Below, piece by piece: positions 23,593-34,375 of a stretch of 64,000 nt of DNA (its first letter is position 1; every line of letters begins with the position of its first letter). Made by a program: the position numbers and the translations under genes. The stretch lies in the NCBI GenBank assembly GCA_016169945.1, contig JADLSH010000061.1, positions 620,001 through 684,000 on the forward strand. Reading direction: 5' to 3'. Under the pieces are notes generated by a model. The model was not told the DNA's origin. It did no database searches and saw only the letters and a program-made list of their open reading frames with translations. Source of the DNA: Trachythela sp. YZ-2020. Taxonomy: Eukaryota; Cnidaria; Anthozoa; Malacalcyonacea; Clavulariidae.

Positions 23593-24864
23593 ATGGAGAA
23601 CGATTCTTTGCTATTGCTTTATTACCAATATCAAAGAACGCGCGTTTCTGCCAGACGCAGATCGCTTGTCAGAAGGAGGAGACGGTTGTTTCTTACATTG
23701 CAAAGAATCAACCAAAATATGATGTATTTTCAATACGTCCGAACCATAACATTAGCAATAATGGCTATTGCTAGAGTGGTTGGTCAAATAAATCAACGTC
23801 AGTTCTGGGAGATTCCAAGACCACGACTGGGTTGGTTTGAGGTGATATTTGGAGACGACCATCAATCTGGCTACTGGAAGCAGCATTTTCGTATGCGCAA
23901 AGAAACATTCTTACGGCTGGTAGATTTTGTGACCCCAGAAATCGCCAAGGAAAACACAATTTTTCGAGATGCTATCCCTCCACATAAGCGAGTCGCTATT
24001 GCGTTATGGCGACTGGCAGTAGGCTCAAGTTTTCGTGCTATCGCAGCTCATTTTGATGTTGGAAAGTCGACCTGTGTCACAATAACGAAGGAATTTTGTC
24101 AGGCGCTGAACCGATTGTCAAGGCATTACATCAAATTTCCCGTCAGCTGTGATGAAACTACGCGAGCGTTGGCGGTATTTCAAGATGATTGCAGATTCCC
24201 GCAAGCAGTTGGAGCAATAGATGGTACCCATATTGAAATTATTGCACCGGAGGAGCCTTTCGACTATTTTGATAGACATCATCGGTATAGTGTTATACTG
24301 CAGGCAATCGTAGGGCAAAATCTCACGTTTTTGGACACCGCAATTGGTTATCCAGGCAGCATGCATGATGCGCGAGTTCTACGGTCCAGTGATATTTTTC
24401 AGAAGGCACAGAATGGTGAGATTTTAACGGAACCACTGGCTAGAGTCAATGGAGTTCAAGTTCGGCCTTTGCTGCTTGGGGATGGTGCATACCCTCTACT
24501 TCCTTGGTTAATGAAGCCTTATCCCAACGGTGCTATTCTTAATCGTTCCCAACGCCGATTTAACAAGACTCTTTCTTCAGCTAGATCGACCGTTGAAAGG
24601 GCGTTTGGAATCCTTAAGGCTAGATGGAGAATACTTTTGAAAAGGCTGGACAACCGATTTGAAAATGTTCCAGAAGTAATATTGTCATGCTGCATATTAC
24701 ATAATTTTTGCCAAGAGGCTGGTGAAGAGTTTGACGATGAGGAAATTTTGCGTAGAATTATTTGTATAGACAGGGAATATTTAGAAACAAGACGGCAAGA
24801 AAACATTGCCCAAAATCCAGCTGCTGAACGTATTCGCTTGTTAATCGAACAGAGTTTAACTTAA
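23593..24864 (+). CDS. Harbinger transposase B (intact)
   Basis: 423 residues from ATG 23593. The N-terminal arginine-rich region (RRRSLVRRRRRL) is followed by a helix-turn-helix-like block (SFRAIAAHFDVGKSTCVTIT). The DDE_Tnp_4 nuclease core has AVGAIDGTHIEII (D1), LLGDGAYPLLPW (D2) and STVERAFGILKARWRIL (E). Length is usual for the family. An in-frame TTG twelve bases upstream extends the frame, but ATG at 23593 is the likely start. It acts as the cut-and-paste transposase of this element with the divergently encoded Myb-like partner. Confidence 0.93.
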   Translation: MENDSLLLLYYQYQRTRVSARRRSLVRRRRRLFLTLQRINQNMMYFQYVRTITLAIMAIARVVGQINQRQFWEIPRPRLGWFEVIFGDDHQSGYWKQHFRMRKETFLRLVDFVTPEIAKENTIFRDAIPPHKRVAIALWRLAVGSSFRAIAAHFDVGKSTCVTITKEFCQALNRLSRHYIKFPVSCDETTRALAVFQDDCRFPQAVGAIDGTHIEIIAPEEPFDYFDRHHRYSVILQAIVGQNLTFLDTAIGYPGSMHDARVLRSSDIFQKAQNGEILTEPLARVNGVQVRPLLLGDGAYPLLPWLMKPYPNGAILNRSQRRFNKTLSSARSTVERAFGILKARWRILLKRLDNRFENVPEVILSCCILHNFCQEAGEEFDDEEILRRIICIDREYLETRRQENIAQNPAAERIRLLIEQSLT

Positions 24865-25125
24865 CTATACCCAAGTTTCATTGCTACGCCAAATATCAAA
24901 ACTCTGGAAACTAAGACAACATAGACACATGGTCGTACAATTGTAGTAATATATATAATTATATAATCTATACATTTTGAATACAATATACGATATATTA
25001 ATCCTTACAATAACTAGGTCGTAAATAATTTTTATTAAAATTATTGCAGCATAATACATCGATGGAATATGTTTATTAAATTTTAAAAAATGTTTGTTCT
25101 TCTAATAAAGTTTATATGACACCGT

Positions 25126-26157
25126 CTATTTTTTCATTATTTCTGCCATTCGCAAGAAAAACTCTTGATCTCTTCCCCGCGACTCTTCGTCTAGCTTTCT
25201 TTGATCTGCTTCCAGTTTTATCAACAGCTCCTCGGTTCGTTTTTGGGCCTTCTCCATCATTTGCATCTGCGAGTTTTTCATCCCCACCAGCTTTTCTGTC
25301 AAGTCGATCATGGCACTCGCAGTTGTAATTCGTCCTTTCTTTACTTTTTTATCATCTTGTTTTTTCTTTGGCGCTTTGCGTTTTTCGCGCTGTCCAGCAT
25401 TGGGTGAACTCTCCGAATCTGATTCACTCGCATCCCGCCTGTCGTATTCTTGGTCAGATTCTTCGGAATCATTGAAAGACTGCTCTTTCGAACTCGAAGA
25501 GGAGTCTCCAGATCTGGTTTGTCCACTCTGGATTATCCCTGGCATTGTCACAACAGCCCGGGTACCGAGAACTTCGTCAAACGAGTCGAAGTATGGACTG
25601 GTTTGGGGTGGTCTTCCAGTCGCATTGTTGTTTGTCTTTGCATCTTTGTACGCCTTCTTTAAATTCCGAAGCTTGTCCTTGCACTGTTTTGCCGTTTTTC
25701 TACTCCCGGCCTTGTTCACTGCCTCATCAATTTTGTGCCAGGTCTCAGTTGCCCTGGAACTTTCTACGTCCTCGATCCTTTCCTTCCACTCGCTAACCAG
25801 CACACTCGTTTGGGATTCGACCCATTTCGTTGACGATTTTGCGCCACCGTTTGTATCGCACGCGTTGTTTATAGCCGTAGACGAAGCACCGTTGTTGGGA
25901 ATATTTATTGAGCCGGTGAAACTATTATCATGCGCATGTGGAGCTTGTACGCGTTGCGGTGGAAAGGGCGCTCGAGGAAAATATGGGTAGAATGGCGGTG
26001 GTTGTGGTTGTTGTTGGCGCGCAAACATCCAATTGGCTTCTGGCGTCGAACGAGCAAAAGCAGGATTGCTTTCGTTCCCAGCAAAATGGTTCGAATACAA
26101 GAAAGCAGCATCGTTTCGATCATCGATTCCATCCGAACTACTTGGTGTCTGCGACAT
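25126..26157 (-). CDS. Harbinger Myb/SANT-like accessory protein B
   Basis: 343-residue intact ORF beginning MSQTPSSSDGIDDRNDAAF. The Myb/SANT-like trihelix domain lies near residues 110-180, with tryptophans in WVESQTSVLVSEWKER and ETWHKIDEAVNKAGSRK. An acidic-serine region and basic stretch precede the C-terminal helix (LIKLEADQRKLDEESR). It converges on the transposase gene with about 260 bp between stops. Confidence 0.9.
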   Translation of the reverse strand: MSQTPSSSDGIDDRNDAAFLYSNHFAGNESNPAFARSTPEANWMFARQQQPQPPPFYPYFPRAPFPPQRVQAPHAHDNSFTGSINIPNNGASSTAINNACDTNGGAKSSTKWVESQTSVLVSEWKERIEDVESSRATETWHKIDEAVNKAGSRKTAKQCKDKLRNLKKAYKDAKTNNNATGRPPQTSPYFDSFDEVLGTRAVVTMPGIIQSGQTRSGDSSSSSKEQSFNDSEESDQEYDRRDASESDSESSPNAGQREKRKAPKKKQDDKKVKKGRITTASAMIDLTEKLVGMKNSQMQMMEKAQKRTEELLIKLEADQRKLDEESRGRDQEFFLRMAEIMKK

Positions 26158-26644
26158 TTTTCCTCTGAAAATTTTCCTACTCGACTTTGCAGTGTTGGCG
26201 CGTTATTATTGCGAAGATAAATAAAATATTTCGAAACTACCGCTTCTATCTCTATATTAATTAAAATGACATGTCCAAATTGCCTGTCTATTTTCCTCTT
26301 AAAACTGAAAACTCTATTGGTTAAAATGTCTAATCCACTTGAAATGCACATTCTAGCACGACTCAAACATACCCTGTAGTGTGCTTGGACCGTGGTTCGG
26401 TGCCTTTGAAATTTCAAGCAAATCGTATCAGATTTCAAGCGTGCTTGAGTTTCGCGTTTTGCGCGGTCACACTAGCAAGCGCGCTTGGAAGGTGACGTGT
26501 TGACAGATTTTAATCTTTAATCTTTCTAGAATTTCACATTAAATTCAAGTGGATTTAGTTCAAGCAAGCACGATTCTAGCGCTAGTGTGACCGCGACCTA
26601 TGTCGCACTGGCATTGTCTCATTGTCAATATATCTAGTTCCTGG

Positions 26645-26712
26645 TTAGCCTGCGTGGCAGGCGTTCTATCAAAACTCCCTCCCCCACAATATAACGCCTG
26701 CCACGCAGGCTA
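26645..26712. mobile_element. 68-bp hAT-like mini-MITE with 8-bp duplication
   Basis: AGCCTGCGTGGCAGGCGTT and its complement AACGCCTGCCACGCAGGCT form the arms around a 28-bp loop. It is flanked by perfect direct repeats GTTCCTGG at 26637-26644 and 26713-26720. The duplication size suggests a hAT-mobilised miniature element. Confidence 0.75.
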
Positions 26713-26932
26713 GTTCCTGGTAGGCACCACTTCTACTGACAGCAAGGTCAAAGTCTTTGAATTATAGCTGATTAACTGTATGTAAGAAAGTTACATCAAT
26801 GATTTTCAACCAGGAAAGCCTTGATAGGCTATAATTTAATTAAAATTTTCATGTAATTTAGGCCAAAAGGTTTTAAGAACTCAGATTTGCAGCAACAAAA
26901 GGGTGGCTGTATGTTGGCAACCTAACCCAAAT

Positions 26933-27640
26933 ATTTTTTTGAATTTCACGTGTCAAATGTTTTAGGTGTAAAATTTTGCACTTTATTCTCGTCTTCAGTC
27001 TTGGCAGAAAATACTGATTCGTTGCGTAGATACGAGGGCAGTCAGCAGCTTTTTGTTCGACCAAATATTTGGAAAGAATTCTTGTGACATTGCTCTTAAA
27101 TCATCCCCAAATTAAATGCCTCTCGGGAAGGTTTCACGCCTTCAACACTCATTAGGGAACTTTAGATTTGACAACGGCTACGAGAACGACTACGACTACG
27201 AGACTTTCCCGTTAAATATATCTGCTAATACAAACGTGTTATCATCCTCTCTTTGGCGTAGCACATCCTTATAACAACAGTTGAGCCAATGAGAGTACAA
27301 CTTTGAGTTTGTATTAGCAGATATTTAAAGCCAATTTATAGATCACAATGTATAAATTTAAGTTAATGAGACAACACATTAACTTGAGGTTTGTTTTACT
27401 ATACAACAAGTGGGAAAAGCCTGTCAACACCCACTAAATTCACAACAAAATATCTCTGATCAAAGTTCAAAGTATGTCCGGACACGTGCAATACGAATGC
27501 AATTTGCTCAACCAATCGAATGACTCTATTGCCAATCATATTTCAATGACCATAGGTAAAGCGCGCTATATAACGTCAAGCGTGTCACTTTGCCGAATAT
27601 TTCAACTGAATAAACACGAAATTCTGCAAGAATAAAAATT
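26933..27640. repeat. 704-bp repeat, copy 3
   Basis: Near-identical to 15533-16236 but with unrelated flanks: a short C-rich CCACCCACCC run follows on the right, and DNA unlike units A and B lies on the left. It suggests the 704-bp unit is itself a mobile or rearranged segment. Confidence 0.6.
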
Positions 27641-28308
27641 TCCACCCACCCACCCTTCTATTTTACATGTTGGAGGAACTAATCTAATGGACGATATATT
27701 TATCTATCTCATTATATAGTTATTTTCATGCAGGGTAATCCAAGAGGAACAAACGATCAATTCTATCGTATCGCTGGAAATGTTCTTGCTGTATCGTTAT
27801 GCTGGATGTGGTCTTGCTTTAGTTATGCTGGATAATTAATCCAAGAGGAAAACACGAACAATTTTATTGCTGTGAATGATCATGTTGTATATATCTAAAC
27901 TTGTTGATGTTGAATAAAGCTTTGGTTCGGGATTGAAGTATTCCAAATGGTCAACTTCATTGCCCATAGACTCAGATTATTTCATGGAAATATAATCAGT
28001 CGAATCGTAAGGACTGTCCAAGGGGATTATCACCCATTGGTTCAGGTAATGTCGGAGAGGGTCGCAACCTTGATGACAGGGCTCTATCGGGGTTTTTACC
28101 CCTAGGGCATTTAGTCTCTCCTAGCGGGTCTCATGTATACCCCCGCGGGATGAAAACATAAGGCTAGAATGAGTCTTTGGGTTGACCAGAGTATAAATAT
28201 TGGTTCACTTCAGTCTTCACCCCGAACCCGTTCTCCCACAAATTTGGCGTGTGTTTAATTTAATTACCGGTGAATTTTAGTATATAATGTGCTTGGATCA
28301 TTAACGGG
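27641..28308. other. Intron 4 segment, no gene recognised
   Basis: No ORF with a recognisable domain. The segment around 28020-28250 is more G+C rich than its surroundings but shows no identifiable RNA gene or repeat ends. Confidence 0.35.
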
Positions 28309-28534
28309 AAAATATGCGCCTGGCATATCGCGGCATATATTAACGCTGTTTTTATCGCTCTAATTTGTATGCCAGCTTTCCAAAAACATTCGTTGGTTAA
28401 AATTTGGCGTAAATTCTAAGCAGGTGGCTAAATTTACGTCAAATTTTAACCAAATAATGTTTTCGGAAAGCTGGTATACCAAGAGCGGTAAAAACAGCAT
28501 TAATATATGCCGCGATATGGCAGACGCATATTTT
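28309..28534. mobile_element. Palindromic MITE, about 226 bp
   Basis: Almost the whole segment is one inverted repeat. AATATGCGCCTGGCATATCG at the left pairs with CGATATGGCAGACGCATATT at the right, and complementarity continues inward for about 100 nt (GCCAGCTTTCCAAAAACATT pairs with the AATGTTTTCGGAAAGCTGG side). The loop is short. No ORF and no certain target duplication. Confidence 0.65.
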
Positions 28535-29244
28535 AGTCTAATTACAAATGAACGAGCGCGCGCAGAATGCGAAACGCACGCGAAAACAACACGCGTTCAT
28601 GCAGCAAACGCAAGATGAAAATTAACGATAAACTTTGAAAATGGTTTCTGTAGAAGAAACCGAAACGTTAGACAAAAGTATTTAAAACTTTGTAAATGAT
28701 CTAGAAGAACAATAAACAAACAAAATGAAGGAACCTGGATTCAAAACCTTTAATGAACTTATAAATTGTAGCGTGTATACAAGGATTGTGCAAGTCGATG
28801 AATGATCTTCTTACAAACCCGATCATTCTGCTGGCTTTCGCATATACATCAGCAAATTGCTGGCTCCATTTGAGATCCATCGTGATCAGGATATCGAAAT
28901 CTGTTTGAGCGTTGGTATGATCATTAGTGGTAGGATGGCTGAACGGTGAGGATGCATGGTGTCACATTTATTGTCACCATGAGATCACCACGTTTAGACT
29001 GGTTTCGGGTCATACACCATTTAAGGAAATACGAGGAACAGTGACACTAGGATACTTAACAGATCTGATGACTACATGACATAAGAACAATAATTACCAA
29101 TTGAAAAGCCACAAACATTCTGAGGAATAGGTTCTCTTTTCGCGGAACCGTATAATGGAATAATCTTCCCATGGAATTATCGACAAGTAGGAGAATTTCT
29201 CAATTGTTTCCTGAAACTACCAGTAGTGGACCATTAAGAAGGAC
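28535..29244. other. Intron 4 segment, no gene recognised
   Basis: A short fragment near 28760-28920 may encode, on the minus strand, decayed LINE sequence, but I could not establish this. Nothing else is recognised. Confidence 0.3.
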
Positions 29245-29777
29245 CCCAGCGGGCACACAACGTTGTTTCGATTCGACGTTGAATTTTGGTAGAATAAAGG
29301 TTGCGATGTCGACAACCAAAAATCCACGTTACTTTGAAGTGGTTTTACAAACACTAAATCAACGTCAAGTAACCAACGTTGTTTCGATGTTTAATCGTGG
29401 TTGATTAGGTGACGTCAACTTGACGTCTTGCTTTCGCTCGAAATTTCCATCTACACGAACATTTTAAAGTTTTGTCCTATCGAGTGATCGAAACGCCTAA
29501 TACTATCATAGCTTATATCATTATTAAAACGTGTTTTCATCGTCTATCCAACGACAACGTTTAAAAATGGCGAACGACGTTCAAACAACGACGTTATTTC
29601 AACTTCATTTCAACGTCAAACGGCAGACGTTCAGTCGACGTTGTTCCTTCAACGTTGTTTAAAGGTCATGATTGCAACGGCAATCTCATTTGCATTTCAA
29701 CCTTTTTTCCATGTCTATCGAACGTTTGAAAGTGACGTCGTTTCAACGTTGAATCGACGTCCTTTTGACCGCTGGGA
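29245..29777. mobile_element. MITE rich in AACGTTG/CGACGT subrepeats, about 533 bp
   Basis: The termini CCCAGCGGGCACACAACGTT (left) and the complement of TTTTGACCGCTGGG (right) are inverted at the first eight bases, CCCAGCGG. The body is filled with both orientations of ACGTTGTTTCGA, TTCAACGTTG and GACGTC motifs. No transposase. Superfamily is uncertain; the candidate flanking duplication is too short to classify. Confidence 0.55.
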
Positions 29778-29988
29778 CAGAGATACGCGTGCGAAATGTA
29801 GTTGCATTGGAAACTCGTAGTTATTTGTAGTTAAAACATGGCACTGTATAACGTTTTCATATATATGTTAATTCACTGTGATTAGTATTCTTAGTTGACC
29901 AAACCACAGTTTTTTAAAAACTGGAAACCGAAAACTGGATAAATATGTCTAAATAATATCTGTAATATTTTCTGACAAAAACCCTTAC

Positions 29989-30305
29989 CTACAATCCCTC
30001 TCAAGCGCTGCACCAATTGTCCTGATCATCATAGATTTTACTGCATCCATGAACATCTTGAACTGTGGAGAGATCATACCATAGTTTTGTGATAGGGCAG
30101 CATTGGTGGTTGACAGCTTAACAACTTGAGACTGGCAATCCAGGTTTGGCCAATATTTTTCCAGCTCTTCAGTAATATAACTTGTTATGTCTTCACTTTC
30201 AGAATCGTCTTCTATCAGATCCCATTTATTACAAACGAACACGGCACATTCCGAAATAAAGCCTTTAGGTAACTTATCTTTCACGAGTGTAAGTAGCTTT
30301 ACGAG
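29989..30305 (-). CDS. DSTYK-like GTPase-kinase gene, exon 4 (G4 region)
   Basis: 317-nt exon: acceptor TTATTTAG|CTCG at 30306, donor TTGTAG|GTAAGG at 29988. It encodes LVKLLTLVKDKLPKGFISEC followed by AVFVCNKWDLIE. NKWD is the G4 guanine-specificity motif of dynamin-like and Era-like GTPases. The remainder (helical, ending IGAALERDC) closes the G domain. It joins exon 3 at QQDR|LVKLL in phase 0 and exon 5 at an AG|G split codon. Confidence 0.9.
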
Positions 30306-33300
30306 CTAAATAAAGTAATTGTAAACTGTTCAACTACTGCAGGTTTACCTTAGTTTAGCTTCCTTCCATTGGGGAAGAACTTGAATGATCACTAGCATTT
30401 TGACGAATAATAAAGTATAAAAGGCGAGCAAGTGACAAAGTGTAAGGTAAGAAGAATTGCCATATATCATGCATGCATTCAGGAGTGGCTAAAAATTTCT
30501 AATTAAGGTTGTTTTACATGTGGGTCGTTTTTGACCTTGGTTGGGCATGCCCAGTAGCTGTCTTGGCCAGAATTTTGCACCGCTCCTGTGCTCGCAGAAA
30601 CGCGATCGAAATTAATATGTTTTCAACTTTTCCAGGCGAACTCGCGCGTTCACGAGAGTCCACAGAACCCGCGCGGGCAAAGCGACCGTAATGGAAAACG
30701 ACCATTAATCTCGCGCAAGCGTAACCATCACAACCTTTAACGTTCAGGCTGTTGTTAACAGGACAATTAGCGCGTTAAATACCCATTTATTATATTCATT
30801 TTGAAGTCAGTGTTGAATTGGTGATACTCGCAATCTGATTTGTCCATTGGCAGTTTAATTTCCTCTGAACGTTATGGGTGTTAGAGATTGTCCATGCATA
30901 CTCTAGACTCATACCTTTTGTCATGCTCTTTGGTAAAACAAAAGACATTGATAGACAAACTGTGCACACACAATGCCAAATAATTTTTCAAAAACAATAA
31001 TAGTCAAATAACCAACAATTGTTATTGTATATTAGTGTCTAGTTAATCAATGTATAATTTATCACAATTCGTAATCACTTCGAATTTCTTTCAAAGATTT
31101 GAGATTATTATAAATGTTGGAAGAATTAATAGACCGCTAAAATAATGAAAAACATATTCAAGATATTTTTGAGCAATTTTACAAACTTTTTGGTGCGGTA
31201 ATCTGCATTCAAATACCGACACTACGATCGACAATCCAATGTGGAAATACGTTCCTTATACACCGAAAAAAACCGAACATTCACGCCAGATTGTAGTAAA
31301 ATTTCTGTAAGCCAGTCAGATGGACAGAAATAGAATGAATTGCTATTGTTTTTCCGTATATTAGCTTCAATTTAATCAATCAATATGTGGTTGACTATTC
31401 CAAATATATTTTGCCCTCGCCTTGCGCCGTAATTACAATCGGTTGTTTCAAATGTAAATATCGCCAGACGTGTTTATTCTCTGGCAACAGGACACGCGTC
31501 ATTCGATAGCTTATGACTTCCTCTTTAAAATTATATTTAGTTTGTCCCGGTTCATATTACATATCCAAATTAATTTGCATACATGTTCATAAATTATCTA
31601 AAAATTTTACAATTATTGTTGAAATAAACCTGAATTGCCAGAACATGATTTAGAATTTTCGAGCAAATGTTAGCAATTTTAATCCCAAAATTGTAGCTCA
31701 TGTAAAAAGGAATATTATTGGAAAGTTTCATTGTATTTGAAGAAGTAGAAGTATTTTTTTTTATTTTTTGAAAGTCGCATACAAAATGCCGAGATCGTTG
31801 AAATTTTTGAAATGCCATATAAGGTCAGTGTTGATTGCTATAAACCAATGAAAATCCGCCATCTAGGCAATTACATCACGCGGAATCGATTGCCGGTAAT
31901 TTCAATACGCTAGGATGCAAAGCCGCGGAGATTTAGCTTCCGAAGTTGCCCGAGCGTGCGCCGACAAAACCGGGATTTCGCAATAAAGACGGCATTTTCA
32001 CGAGAAAAGTCGAGAATTGTCATAAAATGGCTAGTTTATTTAGTATGGATATTTAAATACATCCTTTCGAACAGGATTTTCAAGAGCTATCCAATGGTCA
32101 CACTTAGGAGTTTGTAGCGTGTAAACCAAAGGTAGGAAAGCGAAATGAATATATAATTAGTTTGTATTATTGTTAATTTGTAAACAATACAAAGTTCAGA
32201 GGTGTTTGAAAGGGGCTAAATTGGCCGCGTAGCATTGTAAACAAACACAATTTACTTCTCTAAAGACATCGTAAAACGCACTGAACCGAAGATATGAACC
32301 TGCAAAATTTAAGACGATATCGTCTTAAAAACATTAGCACCAGACAATAAAAGTTGTTTTTGTTGGCACTTTCACAATGTTTTCAGTGGGTTGATATTTG
32401 CTGCCTTGCTGAAACCTGTCCTGAAGACTTAATAGATGACAGCCTTGCAAATGATGAAAAATAGTGCGGAAGAACAAGGAACACGCCCATCATAGTGAAT
32501 TCGCCTTCTATGTGAAGATAGTGCCATCGTTTTGAGGCTACAAGCGTTTGAAGAGAGTAATATATCACAATGTTCTTTCATGTAAACTGTAGCCATATCG
32601 CCTCCCTCATGAAAATTTCACTAACCTCCAGGGGCCGGTTGTATAAACGTCTTAACTACATTTAACTACCCGTTTTGTAGTTAAATGGTCGTTAACTTTA
32701 ACCACGTAATTAAGTCGGTTATACTGTATAAAAATGTATATAGTGTAAACTGCAGTTAGAACGTAGTTTAAGTTAATTATGCTCTAGGGTGTCGTTAACT
32801 TCCCAAAACGTAGTTAAATATGTCGTTTAGTAGGAGTGATGAACTTTAATCAGTAAGATAATACTAAAAGAAACGCTTACTGAGGGTTTCAATCATCATC
32901 TTCCCTATAGAAAGGTTTCTCTGATTCTCATGAACTTTTAAAACGCTATAATTTTGGCGAAAAGGGAATATATTTTTTGCATAGGAAGATTTATTGATGC
33001 CGAGAGGCAACCCATAAGAGAGAAAACAATGTCGTTTTTGCCAAAGAACTGCACTTTGACTTTCATGGTAAATTAAAAATGATTTCACACACATCCTGGT
33101 TGAGAATCTATGTATGATTATGAACATTTCATCTATATACAAAACCTCCCCTAATCAGGATATCAATAAAGACCTCCTACAAGAAATATATTCTTAATGC
33201 CCACCGTTTTTTCAAGATTGCAGAGGATTATGTGATCTGCGAACATGCTAAGCCAACGGTTCTTAGGCATATTGGTCCTCACCGGTATGGCTGTATCCCT

Positions 33301-34234
33301 AATTCGTGCCATGATAAATGTAACTCACAACTACTGGCCCAATGCAATGTGATGGTTCAAGTTTGTTTCACAAGAAACAGTTAGATCTAATTCATCATAA
33401 CATTGTCATTTCCAAATTCTGTATTATCAATCCCATACTGTGGACTGGATCTGTGACATTTTCACTAACAGATCGCAAAGAGTGAAGTTACCAGGCGACT
33501 ATTACTCAGCATGAAAATCAATTAGGTCCCTGTTTGCAGGGGCGCACATTCAATAAATTGCTGGGGGTTTGGGGGAATCGGGGACCGACTTTTTGTTATT
33601 CACAACAAATATTTGTGGGCGTGTGATTACCCAGAAAAACAATTTTTATTAGTTTGTCCTAATTGTTTGAGTTTAATCTATCTTGTTTGTATTATTGGAC
33701 ATTACACACTAATTAAAGATACCTTTCGTGATATAACTTTATATAATAAACGATTTCAAAATACATTTAAATTAGGCAATCTTCCGAAGGCGTGTAAAGC
33801 GAGGCCCAGTCTATTTTAGACCTAACCAAGAGCGATTTCGAAAAATATGTACAATACCACCCTGAATATTCAGTTATATCGAGTGACAGCGAGCGAGATT
33901 TCGCTCAAACCTTTGGAATTTTTAAATTTTTTCGTGAAATTTGTAGCTAATACTATTGATTGAAGTGTAATTTGGTTTGAAATCAACGCCTAGAAGAAAA
34001 ATCGCACAACCGGGAAACGGGAGTATTCAATAAATACATGCGTGTATGTTGACACACTTTGTGTCCTTGTGAATCAAAATGTGTGTCCTTGAGGATATGA
34101 TAATGGTAATTGGTTATATAATTGCCACACAAATTCAGGCAAGAAACACGGAAAATCTCCGACTTAGGTCGGTATTGATGATCATGTCATCTAGCTAATA
34201 TAAAGCTCGATAAGCCACTTCGAAGCAAGCTTAC
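30306..34234. other. Intron 3 of the GTPase-kinase gene (3.9 kb)
   Basis: No gene is recognised. 32636-32830 begins GGGGCCGGTTGTATAAAC and is filled with TTAACTAC and GTTAAC motifs, matching the family seen near 448-600. The block at 31840-31990 is locally richer in CpG. ORFs here lack domains. Confidence 0.45.
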
Positions 34235-34375
34235 CCGATCCTGTTGAACTCCACCACCATTTTCGCTGTTTACAACATAAACAAAAAAGAATGCCTTGGC
34301 AAGGTAATCTGTCACCATTTTATCCATTTCCGGATATTCGCCAATCCCCGGGCTATCAACAATAACTATGCCATC
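34235..34375 (-). CDS. DSTYK-like GTPase-kinase gene, exon 3 (G3 region)
   Basis: 141-nt exon, phase 0 at both ends: acceptor TTTGTAG|GATGGC at 34376, donor GATCGG|GTAAG at 34234. It encodes DGIVIVDSPGIGEYPEMDKM with the G3 motif DSPG (switch II), followed by a hydrophobic strand (AFFFVYVVNSE). It continues exon 2 at DLLK|DGIV. Too short to stand out alone but convincing in context. Confidence 0.9.

Larger units (their letters stand above)
23353..26598. mobile_element. PIF/Harbinger transposon B, complete, 3.25 kb
   Basis: The termini GGTCGCGGTCACACTAGCGC and its reverse complement at 26578-26598 form about 21-bp TIRs. They are flanked by the 3-bp duplication TAT (23350-23352 and 26599-26601). 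Subterminal copies of GCGGTCACACT occur near 23455 and 26463 and may be transposase or Myb-protein binding sites. Both genes are open. This is a potentially autonomous element. Confidence 0.92.
21137..26601. repeat. Tandem duplication, unit B
   Basis: Repeats 14865-20281 in the same order and orientation: LINE endonuclease piece, 704-bp repeat, Harbinger. Here the Harbinger is complete and followed by non-repeated DNA from 26599. Differences from unit A are few, so the event is recent or is an assembly effect. Confidence 0.85.
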
